From NCBI GenBank assembly GCA_017633985.1, contig JAGBOF010000007.1:186001-250000 (forward strand): a DNA stretch of 64,000 nt, in the 5' to 3' direction. The position numbers were made by a program, and so were the translations under genes. This document shows positions 8,403 to 16,544 of the stretch, piece after piece; position 1 is the stretch's first letter; each line of letters starts with the position of its first letter. The notes below the pieces were generated by a model. That model saw only the letters and a program-made list of their open reading frames with translations, ran no database searches and was not told the DNA's origin. This stretch comes from Bacteroidales bacterium (GTDB taxonomy: Bacteria > Bacteroidota > Bacteroidia > Bacteroidales > P3).

Positions 8403-9202
8403 ATGAAGTTATAGCACAAAATAACAGCGTTGCAGTTGCGAACAATCAACAAATGTTTTTACAGACATTGATTGTCAATAAAAAACCTGAAGACTTGGCA
8501 GAGTTTGTAAAAAATCAAGTGTTTCTTGCCTGTGTGTTCAGAGGCATAAGCAAAACGGAAGAAGAACGGAGTATTATAGCAATGATGGTATTGTCCGAAA
8601 TACAAAGACGGTTTGCTTACTTATGCACCACGGACATTGAGCGTTGTTTTAAGGACAACAAATTCGGCAGTGAGTTTTCAAATACTGTATGCCCTGAAGC
8701 GTTGATAACCTGTTTGGAAAAATCGGGACACCTTACAACGCAACGGGAGAACAAAACAAAACTTGAGATGCTGAATGCTCCGAAACAAGAACAAAGAAAG
8801 AAATCCAAAGAAGAAGTACGGGAAGAAGCAAAACGTATGCTTGTTAAGGATTACTTGTATTATCTTGAAGACGGAGCGGTTTATAACTTCAAGAATTGGA
8901 ATTATCTTTACATCACGCGTGTTTTAAATTTTCATCATACACTGACGGAAGTAAAACGGTTGTTGCAACGTGCTGAAACAAAAGCATACGAAAAGGTGCA
9001 AGAGAGAAATCCCTTGTATTACAGAAGTATCAAAGCCGTTATGCGTGATTATAATTTCATTCATTCCAAGACATTTAAGGACAAAAAACGCACGGAGTTT
9101 TATTACTTGTATGTCGGTTTATTTTTTCAGAAGGTCAAAAACGGAAAATATCAAAACCCGATTTTCAGCCATTCTAACGCTGTTTTAAAGTCAAACCAAT
9201 AA
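8399..9202 (+). CDS. Hypothetical replication-region protein
   Basis: 267 residues, no recognised domain. N-terminal half hydrophobic-helical (about 20-115), then a highly charged linker (about 125-150) and a basic aromatic C-terminus. It overlaps the initiator by 4 bp, so a replication partner such as a helicase loader is possible, but no Walker motif is visible to support an AAA loader. Confidence 0.6.
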   Translation: MNEVIAQNNSVAVANNQQMFLQTLIVNKKPEDLAEFVKNQVFLACVFRGISKTEEERSIIAMMVLSEIQRRFAYLCTTDIERCFKDNKFGSEFSNTVCPEALITCLEKSGHLTTQRENKTKLEMLNAPKQEQRKKSKEEVREEAKRMLVKDYLYYLEDGAVYNFKNWNYLYITRVLNFHHTLTEVKRLLQRAETKAYEKVQERNPLYYRSIKAVMRDYNFIHSKTFKDKKRTEFYYLYVGLFFQKVKNGKYQNPIFSHSNAVLKSNQ

Positions 9203-9298
9203 CTTAATCCAAAAATCAAATAAAACCTCTTAAAAGTGAAATAAAACGGCAAATTTGCCAAATTTTAATAACAATTCAAAACAAAAAAAAATAATACT
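9203..9298 (+). other. Intergenic spacer with perfect GGCAAATTTGCC palindrome
   Basis: A 96-bp AT-rich gap between 8399-9202 and 9299. It contains the perfect 12-bp palindrome GGCAAATTTGCC, a possible protein-binding site. No clear promoter seen. Confidence 0.35.
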
Positions 9299-9748
9299 AT
9301 GGAAAAAAGTATTGGAAAAGAGTATGCAAATGTCATACAAAGAAAAACATTCTTAAAAGACAACTGCGATGAAGTTGTGGAAAAGAGTTATTACAAGCAA
9401 TTCACAAATCAGCAGATGCAAGATTTCAAGGAAGACCTTGCCGATACCGAAATACAACTTAATGGTATTGAAAGAGAGTTTGAGGTCGTCAAATCAGATT
9501 TCAAAGGCAGAATGAAACCGTTGAAAGAACGCAAGGACAAAATAGTTGAAAACATCAGGATGAAATCCGAGTTTGTCAGAGAACAATGTTACAAATTCAT
9601 TGACCAAGAAAGCAAACAAGTAGGATTTTATAACGAAGACGGTGATTTGATAGAAGAACGTCCTGCAATGGCAGATGAGTTACAGGCTACAATCTTTACT
9701 GCCATAAGAAGAGATAACGAAACAAAAGAAGTAGCCAATTTTGAATAA
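9299..9748 (+). CDS. Hypothetical coiled-coil protein
   Basis: 149 residues, strongly charged. Residues about 45-105 form a long helix or coiled coil (VKSDFKGRMKPLKERKDKIV). Sits between replication genes and the DUF2303-like protein. No family recognised. Confidence 0.6.
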   Translation: MEKSIGKEYANVIQRKTFLKDNCDEVVEKSYYKQFTNQQMQDFKEDLADTEIQLNGIEREFEVVKSDFKGRMKPLKERKDKIVENIRMKSEFVREQCYKFIDQESKQVGFYNEDGDLIEERPAMADELQATIFTAIRRDNETKEVANFE

Positions 9749-9768
9749 TCATTAAAAAAATTACAACA

Positions 9769-10515
9769 ATGGAAGATTTAAAGAAGAAAATCAATGTTAC
9801 GGTGCCTGAAAATTATAATGGCAAACCGATAGAGGTGGTAATCCGTGAAGGACAAGCAAGAGAAGTATTGCCTGAAAAAGCACCTATTCCGCTAAACATC
9901 AAAGGTACAATAGATAGCGTGTATGAATATCTTTCAAAACGTGAGGAAGATATAAAAGTCAATAAGAGTATGGTCATCGTCAATAGGACAGATGTTTCAA
10001 TCACTCTTAAATTGAATGAAGATGACGCGTATAAGTGCGGAACAATACAAGGCAAACTTGAATACAATGAGAAGTTTGTTGAGTTCGGTATTAACCAACT
10101 GAAAGCGTGGAAGCCGTCAGATTTGGCAATGTTTATTAAGATGAACAGGTCATTCTTTCCTCAAACTGATGTTTGTATGAAGTTAGTATCTGACTTGAAA
10201 AACTATAAAGCAAAAGTTAATCAAGTCATAGAAAAATCTATGTCAGAAAAAGGTGACAGAGGAGATAACTTTGAACAAACTGTAAATTCTAATCTACCTG
10301 AAGCATTTAAAATCCGAATACCAATTTTCAAAGGCAAACGTGCTGAAGAGATAGAAGTAGAAACATTTGCTCAAGTTGATGGTAGAGATGTTGCATTTGT
10401 CCTACTTTCGCCAGGAGCAAATCAGGTATTGGAAGAAATCAGAGATAATTGTATCAATCTTGAGTTGGAAAAAATCAGAGCATTGTTTCCTAATCTTGTA
10501 ATCATTGAACAATAA
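9769..10515 (+). CDS. DUF2303-like phage protein
   Basis: 248 residues. The C-terminal half (NLPEAFKIRIPIFKGKR and following VETFAQVDGRDVAF) resembles the DUF2303 family found in phage early operons near recombination genes. Function of the family is unknown. A 26-bp hairpin (10526-10551) lies just after its stop. Confidence 0.55.
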   Translation: MEDLKKKINVTVPENYNGKPIEVVIREGQAREVLPEKAPIPLNIKGTIDSVYEYLSKREEDIKVNKSMVIVNRTDVSITLKLNEDDAYKCGTIQGKLEYNEKFVEFGINQLKAWKPSDLAMFIKMNRSFFPQTDVCMKLVSDLKNYKAKVNQVIEKSMSEKGDRGDNFEQTVNSNLPEAFKIRIPIFKGKRAEEIEVETFAQVDGRDVAFVLLSPGANQVLEEIRDNCINLELEKIRALFPNLVIIEQ

Positions 10516-10525
10516 TGTTTCACAT

Positions 10526-10551
10526 AAGAGCCTGTGAAATATCAGGCTCTT
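10526..10551 (+). terminator. Hairpin between early genes (terminator or attenuator)
   Basis: Arms AAGAGCCTG (10526-10534) and CAGGCTCTT (10543-10551) pair perfectly around an 8-base loop, but only a short T run follows. It could partially terminate or stabilise the mRNA end. It would lie inside the next gene if that began at 10515, which favours the later start at 10569. Confidence 0.5.
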
Positions 10552-10568
10552 TAAACCCTAATAAAGAA

Positions 10569-10817
10569 ATGAGTTCAGCATTGGAAAATCAAGTAGGCGG
10601 TAATCACTACAAAGATATGGCGATACAACCCGTAGAGTTTGCGATGAAAAACAATTTCAACGCCTGTCAATCCAGCATATTGAAATATATATGCCGATAC
10701 AAAAGAAAAAACGGTATAGAGGATTTGCAGAAAGCCAAGCATTACATTGACCTACTGATAGAGTTTGAGAAGAAAGAAGAATATAAACAAACCTTAAAAG
10801 ACGTGATAAAACAATGA
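10569..10817 (+). CDS. DUF3310-family protein
   Basis: 82 residues from the ATG at 10569. GGNHYKDMAIQPVEFAMKN and LKYICRYKRKNGIEDLQKAK are hallmarks of DUF3310, a common phage early protein sometimes labelled nucleotide kinase, biochemical role unproven. An earlier ATG (10515) would add 18 residues encoded across the hairpin. Overlaps the next gene by 4 bp. Confidence 0.75.
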   Translation: MSSALENQVGGNHYKDMAIQPVEFAMKNNFNACQSSILKYICRYKRKNGIEDLQKAKHYIDLLIEFEKKEEYKQTLKDVIKQ

Positions 10818-11344
10818 AAAAAGAGTTGTTACCCATAACAAAGAAAGAGTACGATAAGATACTCGGAGAAAAGAACAAATTTTTGTTGTATTGCGCTCCT
10901 ATTCCTGCAAATATCGGGTATAGTATGGTCAATGATGTTGTCCGTGCGGTAGAGAAACTTAACGGCAGAGTGCAACAATCGGGAATTAAGATTGATTTTC
11001 AGTTGAAGAAAGATTTTAATGAGATGTTTGCAAATGCCAAGCGTTTTGAAAAGTCAGCACTGCATACATCAAACACTTACAACAAATTATTTGAGGAGCA
11101 GAACAAAAAAGGCAGTGCCTTTGACCGTATTCAGTCAATGGATGCCTTGATGTGTATTTGGGAGAGTTATACAAGGCGATTGTACGATTTGTTGTTAAAG
11201 GCAGATTCAGAACCTGTCATTTATGAGAAGATTTGGAATTTCTTTGCGACAATTGAAGGTGCAGGTGTTATTGATTGGGAAGACCCTGACTTTAGTTATT
11301 TACCTGAAACAAGAAAGGAGAAAAATGATAACGCTACTGAATAG
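10814..11344 (+). CDS. Hypothetical early protein
   Basis: 176 residues, mainly helical, no recognised domain. ATGA overlap with the DUF3310 gene and a 20-bp overlap with the small membrane protein downstream show it belongs to one tightly packed operon. Confidence 0.6.
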   Translation: MKKELLPITKKEYDKILGEKNKFLLYCAPIPANIGYSMVNDVVRAVEKLNGRVQQSGIKIDFQLKKDFNEMFANAKRFEKSALHTSNTYNKLFEEQNKKGSAFDRIQSMDALMCIWESYTRRLYDLLLKADSEPVIYEKIWNFFATIEGAGVIDWEDPDFSYLPETRKEKNDNATE

Positions 11345-11429
11345 TGCAACGATAATTTTGTGTTTGATTGCAGTTGTAGGTTTAATCTATTGTATTCACA
11401 AAGACATAAAGAAAGGAGATTGGGAATGA
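11325..11429 (+). CDS. Small membrane protein, 34 residues
   Basis: ATG at 11325 with AGGAG about 6 bases upstream. The product is one hydrophobic helix (residues about 4-24, ATIILCLIAVVGLIYCI) and a charged tail (HKDIKKGDWE). Start overlaps the previous gene and stop overlaps the next start by 4 bp. The preserved overlaps argue it is translated; function unknown. Confidence 0.5.
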   Translation: MITLLNSATIILCLIAVVGLIYCIHKDIKKGDWE

Positions 11430-11641
11430 AATATTACATCATCACACAAGGCAACAAGTATGTTGCAGGAACGGTATTTAAGACCAAACAGGAAGCAGAA
11501 GAAAGCATAAGACAAAATCCCGACCCAATAGAGAAGGAAGGTGCAACGGTTGAAGAAATATCCGACATCAAGTTATTTAATCATCTTATGCGGTGGATTG
11601 CAGAAGTAAGAGAAAGTATTAACACAAAAACAAACAAATAA
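11426..11641 (+). CDS. Hypothetical protein, 71 residues
   Basis: Begins at the ATG overlapping the stop of the small membrane gene; GGAG lies upstream. Pattern MKYYIITQGNKYVAGTVFKT suggests a small alpha/beta fold. Directly upstream of the DGR-targeted gene (12-bp gap), so probably co-transcribed with it. Confidence 0.6.
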   Translation: MKYYIITQGNKYVAGTVFKTKQEAEESIRQNPDPIEKEGATVEEISDIKLFNHLMRWIAEVRESINTKTNK

Positions 11642-11653
11642 TCAATCAAAACA

Positions 11654-12292
11654 ATGGAAAAAGAAATAGTAATAAACGGCATAAAGTACAGAGCCGTTGA
11701 AGAAGCAGGACAAATAACTGCACAATCAGAAAACAGAGTAAAGCCGTCGCTTGATGACTACACTACAATCAAAACGTATGAAGATGCCTGTGAGGCATTG
11801 GGAGAAAAACCTTGGCTGAATGAGATGGCAGAAACAAAGTTTTACGTTAAGGACGGAGATACACAGATGACTATGCCAAAATCAGTAATTGCTTTTATGA
11901 AGTTGGAAACAATCGCAAGGGCATTACACGGCAGGAACTTTGAACCTTATCCGTTAGCAAGGGATAAAGACGGAGAATATAAATACTATCGGCATCCGTA
12001 TTTTGCTTGTTATACAAAAGAAGAACTTGAAAAAATGAGCAGTAAGGAAATAAAAGACCATAGGATGTTAAAAGTAACAGGTTGGTGTGCTGTCGGTGGT
12101 AACGCTTATCTCGGTGCTTACGATGGGTTCGGTTACGTTCATGCGAATAGCGTTTGGACGTCTGCGGGCGTGAATTACGGCTCTCGCCTTTGCCAAGAAA
12201 GCGAAGCCAAAGCGAAATATTTCGGCACGCAATTCATAGAATTGTGGGCAGCGTATCGCGGATTTGAAACAGATGGATTTATAGAACAATAA
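11654..12292 (+). CDS. Early-region DGR target protein with variable repeat VR2
   Basis: 212 residues. The N-terminal 60-120 region (KTYEDACEALGEKPW, VIAFMKLETIARALHG) and the end (SRLC...YFGTQFIELW) match a widespread Bacteroidetes phage family of unknown function. Residues about 143-180 are encoded by VR2, a copy of the DGR template with substitutions only at adenines. WCAVGG...DGFGYVHANSVW...GSRLC is a C-type-lectin-like DGR cassette, here followed by 32 more residues rather than the protein end. It lies in the early operon between a small gene and an SSB-like gene, 35 kb from the reverse transcriptase, so it is probably not a virion protein. No signal peptide or membrane segment. Confidence 0.85.
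   Translation: MEKEIVINGIKYRAVEEAGQITAQSENRVKPSLDDYTTIKTYEDACEALGEKPWLNEMAETKFYVKDGDTQMTMPKSVIAFMKLETIARALHGRNFEPYPLARDKDGEYKYYRHPYFACYTKEELEKMSSKEIKDHRMLKVTGWCAVGGNAYLGAYDGFGYVHANSVWTSAGVNYGSRLCQESEAKAKYFGTQFIELWAAYRGFETDGFIEQ
12081..12193 (+). repeat. DGR variable repeat VR2 (remote)
   Basis: 113 bp aligned without gaps to TR 47286-47398. 14 mismatches, every one at a position where TR has A; no T, G or C of the template differs. The changed positions fall mainly in the first two bases of AAC/AAT codons and in a TAC codon, the usual DGR outcome. The 3' end (CTCTCGCCTTTGC) is identical to that of VR1. Confidence 0.92.
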
Positions 12293-12307
12293 AAAAATAA
12301 AATTACA

Positions 12308-12739
12308 ATGGAAATTACAGGAAAAATATTTGAAATCGGAAATGTAGAAAACGGCGTAAGTCAAAACGGTACGCCTTGGTTCAGAAGAGTACTTGTCATT
12401 CAGACAATGGAAGATTATCAGAAAACGATAGCGATGACACTTTTCGGAGAGGAGCGTTGCAAACAACTTAACAATGTTCAGTTGGGGCAAACGATTAATG
12501 CCAAAATATCGCTTAACAGCCGAAAGTATGAAGGCAGATGGTTTTCAGAAATCAGTTGTATAGGTATCGGAGTTTTCCAATCGGTAGGCAACGCTCAAGG
12601 GCAACAGTATCAAGTACAGCAACAGCAAGCAGTACCGCCTGCACAAGTACCGCCTCAAGTGTTGAATAATCCAGCAGTGCAACAATTACAGCAGGGTTTC
12701 GGCGGAGATTTCGTAGAAGGAGATAACGATGCTTTCTAA
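12308..12739 (+). CDS. SSB-like single-strand DNA-binding protein (DUF3127-like)
   Basis: 143 residues. An OB-fold-like N-terminal about 95 residues begins MEITGKIFEIG and contains NSRKYEGRWFSEI. A Gln/Pro-rich linker (about 100-130) leads to the acidic tip DFVEGDNDAF, the classic SSB partner-binding tail. Likely coats ssDNA during replication and RecT recombination. Immediately follows the VR2 gene (15-bp gap). Confidence 0.75.
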   Translation: MEITGKIFEIGNVENGVSQNGTPWFRRVLVIQTMEDYQKTIAMTLFGEERCKQLNNVQLGQTINAKISLNSRKYEGRWFSEISCIGIGVFQSVGNAQGQQYQVQQQQAVPPAQVPPQVLNNPAVQQLQQGFGGDFVEGDNDAF

Positions 12740-12754
12740 AATTTTGAGGTGGTT

Positions 12755-13126
12755 ATGTATCTGAAAAAAGAAACGGAAACGACCATTCAGCAAGCGTGCA
12801 TTAAGTGGTTTTCTATCCAATACCCAGAGGATAGAAAACTACTAATCCACGTTACCAATGAAGGCAAACGGTCATATTCCAACGGCAGAAATCTTGTCAA
12901 GGCAGGACTTGTCAAAGGTGTTGCAGATTTGATATTATTCATTCCTACAAAGGAGTTTCACGGACTTTGTATTGAAATGAAAACGATGAGTAAGTCAAGC
13001 CGTCAGACAACGGAACAAAAGCAATGGCAGGAACTTGTTGAAAGGCAAGGTTACAAATATGTTGTCTGTCGTTCGTTGGAAGAATTTATAAACATAGTTA
13101 CTGAATATCTGCACCAAGAGAAATAA
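12755..13126 (+). CDS. VRR-NUC domain nuclease
   Basis: 123 residues from the ATG at 12755 (GGAGGT-like GAGGTGG upstream; GTG at 12749 is possible). Stand-alone VRR-NUC nucleases of phages have GVADLILF (D58) and LCIEMKT (E74, K76), all present. Typical role: structure-specific or Holliday-junction-type nuclease in phage DNA metabolism. Last gene of the early operon before the palindrome promoter. Confidence 0.8.
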   Translation: MYLKKETETTIQQACIKWFSIQYPEDRKLLIHVTNEGKRSYSNGRNLVKAGLVKGVADLILFIPTKEFHGLCIEMKTMSKSSRQTTEQKQWQELVERQGYKYVVCRSLEEFINIVTEYLHQEK

Positions 13127-13195
13127 ATGGCAAAAGATATAAGAAAGCAACTCAAAAGTCATAAAAAATTAACATTTTTTGCAAAAAATTCACTC

Positions 13196-13232
13196 AAAAT
13201 GTTTATTGATTAAACATTTTTTTGTAATTTTG
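13196..13232 (+). promoter_or_regulatory. Palindrome-regulated promoter, copy 1
   Basis: Perfect inverted repeat 13196-13220: arms AAAATGTTTA and TAAACATTTT around TTGAT. Four bases later comes the -7 box TAATTTTG (13225-13232). The same 25-bp palindrome and spacing recur at 30850-30886. The palindrome occupies the -33 region, so the bound protein must activate or block the promoter. Drives the DUF488/amidoligase cassette. Confidence 0.7.
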
Positions 13233-13257
13233 CAATATCAAAATAACACATAAACAG

Positions 13258-13653
13258 ATGAAAATTTACACATCATACTTTGGAAATGTAAAGAAGTTAC
13301 GAACAGCAGGATTGGTAACAATCGGAATAGCACGTTGGAAACCGAGATTTTATGAAGGTCTTTGTATGTTTTCTGTTGCACCTACTCCTTATATGTTGTC
13401 AGATAATTGCGAACACGAAGAATACATTGCTCTTTATAATGACATTTTGCAAAAACGAGGTGCAAAAAGTATTGTTGAAGAAATTGAGAAATTATCATAC
13501 GGTAAGGATGTAGCGTTACTTTGTTATGAAAGTCCAGAAAAGTTTTGCCACAGACATTTGTTGGCAGATTTTCTGAATAAGGAGTTAAACCTTGAAGTAG
13601 AAGAATTTGGACTTTCTGAAAAGAAAGAGGATATACAAGCATCTTTATTCTGA
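13258..13653 (+). CDS. DUF488-family protein
   Basis: 131 residues. Matches DUF488 by the N-terminal YTSYFGNVKKL and the C-terminal ALLCYESPEKFCHRHLLADF, where the CYE..E.CHR segment is the family signature with conserved Cys and His. Enzymatic role unknown. First gene after the palindrome promoter and 8 bp from tRNA-Gly, so likely co-transcribed with the amidoligase cassette. Confidence 0.75.
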   Translation: MKIYTSYFGNVKKLRTAGLVTIGIARWKPRFYEGLCMFSVAPTPYMLSDNCEHEEYIALYNDILQKRGAKSIVEEIEKLSYGKDVALLCYESPEKFCHRHLLADFLNKELNLEVEEFGLSEKKEDIQASLF

Positions 13654-13661
13654 TAGGGTAT

Positions 13662-13732
13662 GCGGATTTAGTGTAACGGTAGCACGTCAGACATCCAGTT
13701 TGAAAGAGAATGTTCAATTCATTTAATCCGCT
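13662..13732 (+). tRNA. Phage tRNA-Gly(UCC) with unusual anticodon loop
   Basis: Full cloverleaf: acceptor GCGGATT/AATCCGC, D stem GTG/CAC with GG in the loop, anticodon stem TCAGA/TTTGA with loop CATCCAG (anticodon TCC at 13694-13696), T stem GAATG/CATTT with loop TTCAATT, discriminator T as in tRNA-Gly. CCA not encoded. Odd: base 33 is A instead of the nearly universal U, base 38 is G, and the T stem has one G-U and three A-U pairs, so it is weak. It lies between DUF488 and the amidoligase gene. These traits could mean a degenerate tRNA or one used outside translation. Confidence 0.8.
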
Positions 13733-13750
13733 CAATAAAAAGAAATATTT

Positions 13751-15829
13751 ATGAGTAAAATAACAATAACAAAACGAACGTTCGGTATAGAATGGGAATT
13801 AGCAGATGTGATAAGGGCAAATGTTAATATGCCGAATGGTTTTGTTTGGGATAAGGATGAGATTGTTCAAAATACTGATATGTCCGAAGGACGTAAAAGT
13901 GTTCCGAAAGGTGGAGAGTTAAACACTCCTCCTATGGTTTTGGGACAAAAAAGTCGTATTGATTTAAAATCATTCATAGATAGTGCAGTACAAAATGGTG
14001 CGGTAGCAATAAGAGATTTGGCGTTACAGGTTCATATTTACATCGGAGATTTAACGTTGGACGAAGTAAAAAATATTTTCTATTTGAGTTATTATACGTC
14101 CAATCTACTTAAAGACATTTGTCATACTCCTGAATATTCAGATGAACAAATATACAGACCAAGTCCAACATTGGAGAAATACAAGGGAGTAAAGAGTGCA
14201 ACCGATTTCAGAGGAATAGAAAGGGTATTTGAAAATAATTCAGTCAAGGGATATGATAGGTGTATTGTAAATATAGCGTCATATTTCAAAAGACAAACGG
14301 TAGAGTTTAGATGTTTTAATTCTACTACTGACTATTGGGAAATGTTACGGTGCGTTATATTTGCGTACAGATTTGTTGATTATGCTATTACTCATACTGA
14401 AAATGATTTTAAAAACATTCAATCAATAAATGACTTCAAAAACGAAACTAAAGCTCCTTTAAGCCTTCCAGAATGTCCCCCACCACTAATTTATTATTCT
14501 TCTGTTGAAGACCAAAATAAAGACATTTATATACACCCTGCGATAGATTTGAATAAAAAGTTTTTCTCTGTATTGGTTGAGAATACAGGTTCAAATCTGA
14601 CTTGTGTCAATCCGAAATTATATCTTTCAGAGATAAAGTTAAGTAAGTATAAAAATATCATCATTTTCAATAATGACGAATTGAATCATATTGTCTATTT
14701 GATTGCAAAAGGGGAACTAAAAATTCACTATTCTGAATTTGCGACATTTCTTGAGGAACATAATTCTAATGACAATGAAATTCAATTGGCATTATTACTG
14801 ATTTTTCATAACATAAAAAATAACTTTAAGACGCAAGATTATTATGTTCAGCAGTTGGAGAGTATAAAAGATAGTTTTGATGCAACGTTTATTGAAGCGA
14901 AGAAGGTGGCGAAACAACTTATAGAATTTCTGAATAAATGTGAGTATCACCAAGGAACATTGAACGATGCGATTACTAACGGCGGAGATATTTTTTTCCA
15001 ATTTGATAGTTACAAGAAGCATCATTCAACACTCCAATATTTAAAAAAGAATAGTGATTATTCTTTATCCTTCACGAAACAAATAACGTACTACAATGAT
15101 GTAACAGAGAACCTACCTGACGCGACAAGTCTTTCTATGATAAGTACAAATCAATACTTACCGATGAACAAGATTGCCAAAAGCGGAGATAAGGTATTCT
15201 ATTCTACACGACAGTCTGTAAATAACAAGATTGATTATAAAAAAACGGAAGCAGAGATTTTTACATTCAGTGAGCCAAATGACGATATAAGGATAATTGA
15301 TGCGGATAAACTGAAAATTGTACAATGTAGTCCTTCGCAATTAAAGTATTTTCAGACAAAGTACATAAAGAAAGTAAGAAAAGTATCTTGGTGTAAATTT
15401 GGCTATTTGGTATTTTATGACAAAGATTTGCTTGGGGGCTTTGGATTTGAATATTCAAAGATTATTGATTTTGATTTATGGTTATTAAGTGATTTTTGTA
15501 CAAATAACAATATTCCGAGATTAAGTAAACTGATATTATTATGTATCAAGTCAAAACAAGTACATAGAAGCATCTCAAGAGCAACAGGAAGATATATTCA
15601 AAAGATATATACTAAAGTCTATACGCACGCTCCTGTTTCTATGAAATATAGAGGCTTGTTTGAGAAATTTGATAAGAGCAAATGGAAAGAGAAGGATGTA
15701 TTTGAAGATTATCTTATGTATGTTACGGAATTAGGTAGTATTAAAGATAATCAAGAAATAATAAACAAATATCAAGAATTTATAAAGAGAAGCGGGAAAA
15801 ATGGAAAAGTGGAAAATAGCAACGGTTGA
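13751..15829 (+). CDS. Amidoligase with possible GNAT/Mom-like C-terminal domain
   Basis: 692 residues. Residues 1-230 match the COOH-NH2 amidoligase family (glutamate-cysteine-ligase fold): FGIEWE (11-16), KGGELNTPP (53-61), QVHIYIGD (93-100), TVEFR (183-187), all metal/ATP or substrate positions of the family. A middle part (about 240-500) is unassigned. Residues about 550-640 (LLGGFGFEY, LSDFCTNNNIPRLSKLILL, PVSMKYRGLF) resemble GNAT-like proteins related to the Mu Mom DNA-modification enzyme; this is less certain. Amidoligases join an amine to a carboxylate using ATP. Overlaps the ParB-like gene by 29 bp; follows tRNA-Gly by 18 bp. Substrate unknown. Confidence 0.75.
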   Translation: MSKITITKRTFGIEWELADVIRANVNMPNGFVWDKDEIVQNTDMSEGRKSVPKGGELNTPPMVLGQKSRIDLKSFIDSAVQNGAVAIRDLALQVHIYIGDLTLDEVKNIFYLSYYTSNLLKDICHTPEYSDEQIYRPSPTLEKYKGVKSATDFRGIERVFENNSVKGYDRCIVNIASYFKRQTVEFRCFNSTTDYWEMLRCVIFAYRFVDYAITHTENDFKNIQSINDFKNETKAPLSLPECPPPLIYYSSVEDQNKDIYIHPAIDLNKKFFSVLVENTGSNLTCVNPKLYLSEIKLSKYKNIIIFNNDELNHIVYLIAKGELKIHYSEFATFLEEHNSNDNEIQLALLLIFHNIKNNFKTQDYYVQQLESIKDSFDATFIEAKKVAKQLIEFLNKCEYHQGTLNDAITNGGDIFFQFDSYKKHHSTLQYLKKNSDYSLSFTKQITYYNDVTENLPDATSLSMISTNQYLPMNKIAKSGDKVFYSTRQSVNNKIDYKKTEAEIFTFSEPNDDIRIIDADKLKIVQCSPSQLKYFQTKYIKKVRKVSWCKFGYLVFYDKDLLGGFGFEYSKIIDFDLWLLSDFCTNNNIPRLSKLILLCIKSKQVHRSISRATGRYIQKIYTKVYTHAPVSMKYRGLFEKFDKSKWKEKDVFEDYLMYVTELGSIKDNQEIINKYQEFIKRSGKNGKVENSNG

Positions 15830-16544
15830 TATAGACTTACTTCAAGAATCTGAATTGAATGCAAATGTAATGTCTGATACAGATTTCAACAGACTTGTTG
15901 AGAATATCAAAATCAGTGGAGGATTAAGTAGTGCTATTGGCTGTATAAAGAAAGGAGAGGTTTTTCAAATATTCAGTGGGCATCATAGATATAGGGCTTG
16001 TGTAAAGTTAAGATATAAGCAAGTGCCGATTATTTATGCAGACGAGAAAGATATGTCTAATGATGAGTTGATAGCATTACAGACCTCACACAATTCGTTG
16101 CACGGAGAAGATGATAAAGGAATTTTAAAGAGATTGTTTGACCAAATTCAGTCAATTCAGTTCAAAGAGTTTGCCAATGTCAATATTGATGAAATAAATA
16201 CGATAGATGTAGATAATGTGTTTTTTAGTGTTGAACAAGAACATTATGCAGTGTCGTTGATTTTCTACAAAAAAGAGTATAATCTTTTGAATGACTTATT
16301 GGGATTGGTTTCAGAACAGACGGCAAGCCACGATGTAGTTGTAATGACAGATTCAGAAAACACAGAGGACTTCTATCTAAAATTGATGAAAGAGATTGAA
16401 CGTAAATACTACATCAAATCAACATCTACAAGATTTCAGAAGTTATTAGAACTTGCAAAAAAGGCGTTAGATGATGAAAATAGGAATAGTAAGAGAAACA
16501 AGAAAGCAGGAGAACAGGACACCGCTATCACCGAAAGTAATTAA
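15801..16544 (+). CDS. ParB/sulfiredoxin-fold protein
   Basis: 247 residues. Residues 1-90 are a ParB-N/Srx domain with FSGHHRYRAC (58-67), the nucleotide-binding GxHRxxA box. The rest is helical and lacks a ParB helix-turn-helix of clear type. Such single domains in phages accompany DNA-modification genes and may activate a substrate by phosphorylation. Overlaps by 29 bp with the amidoligase and 74 bp with the dehydrogenase, so the three products are translationally coupled. Confidence 0.75.
   Translation: MEKWKIATVDIDLLQESELNANVMSDTDFNRLVENIKISGGLSSAIGCIKKGEVFQIFSGHHRYRACVKLRYKQVPIIYADEKDMSNDELIALQTSHNSLHGEDDKGILKRLFDQIQSIQFKEFANVNIDEINTIDVDNVFFSVEQEHYAVSLIFYKKEYNLLNDLLGLVSEQTASHDVVVMTDSENTEDFYLKLMKEIERKYYIKSTSTRFQKLLELAKKALDDENRNSKRNKKAGEQDTAITESN

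Noticed and set aside
13127-13213. 28-codon frame starting right after the VRR-NUC stop
   Set aside because: It spans the palindrome of the promoter at 13196-13232; more likely regulatory DNA.
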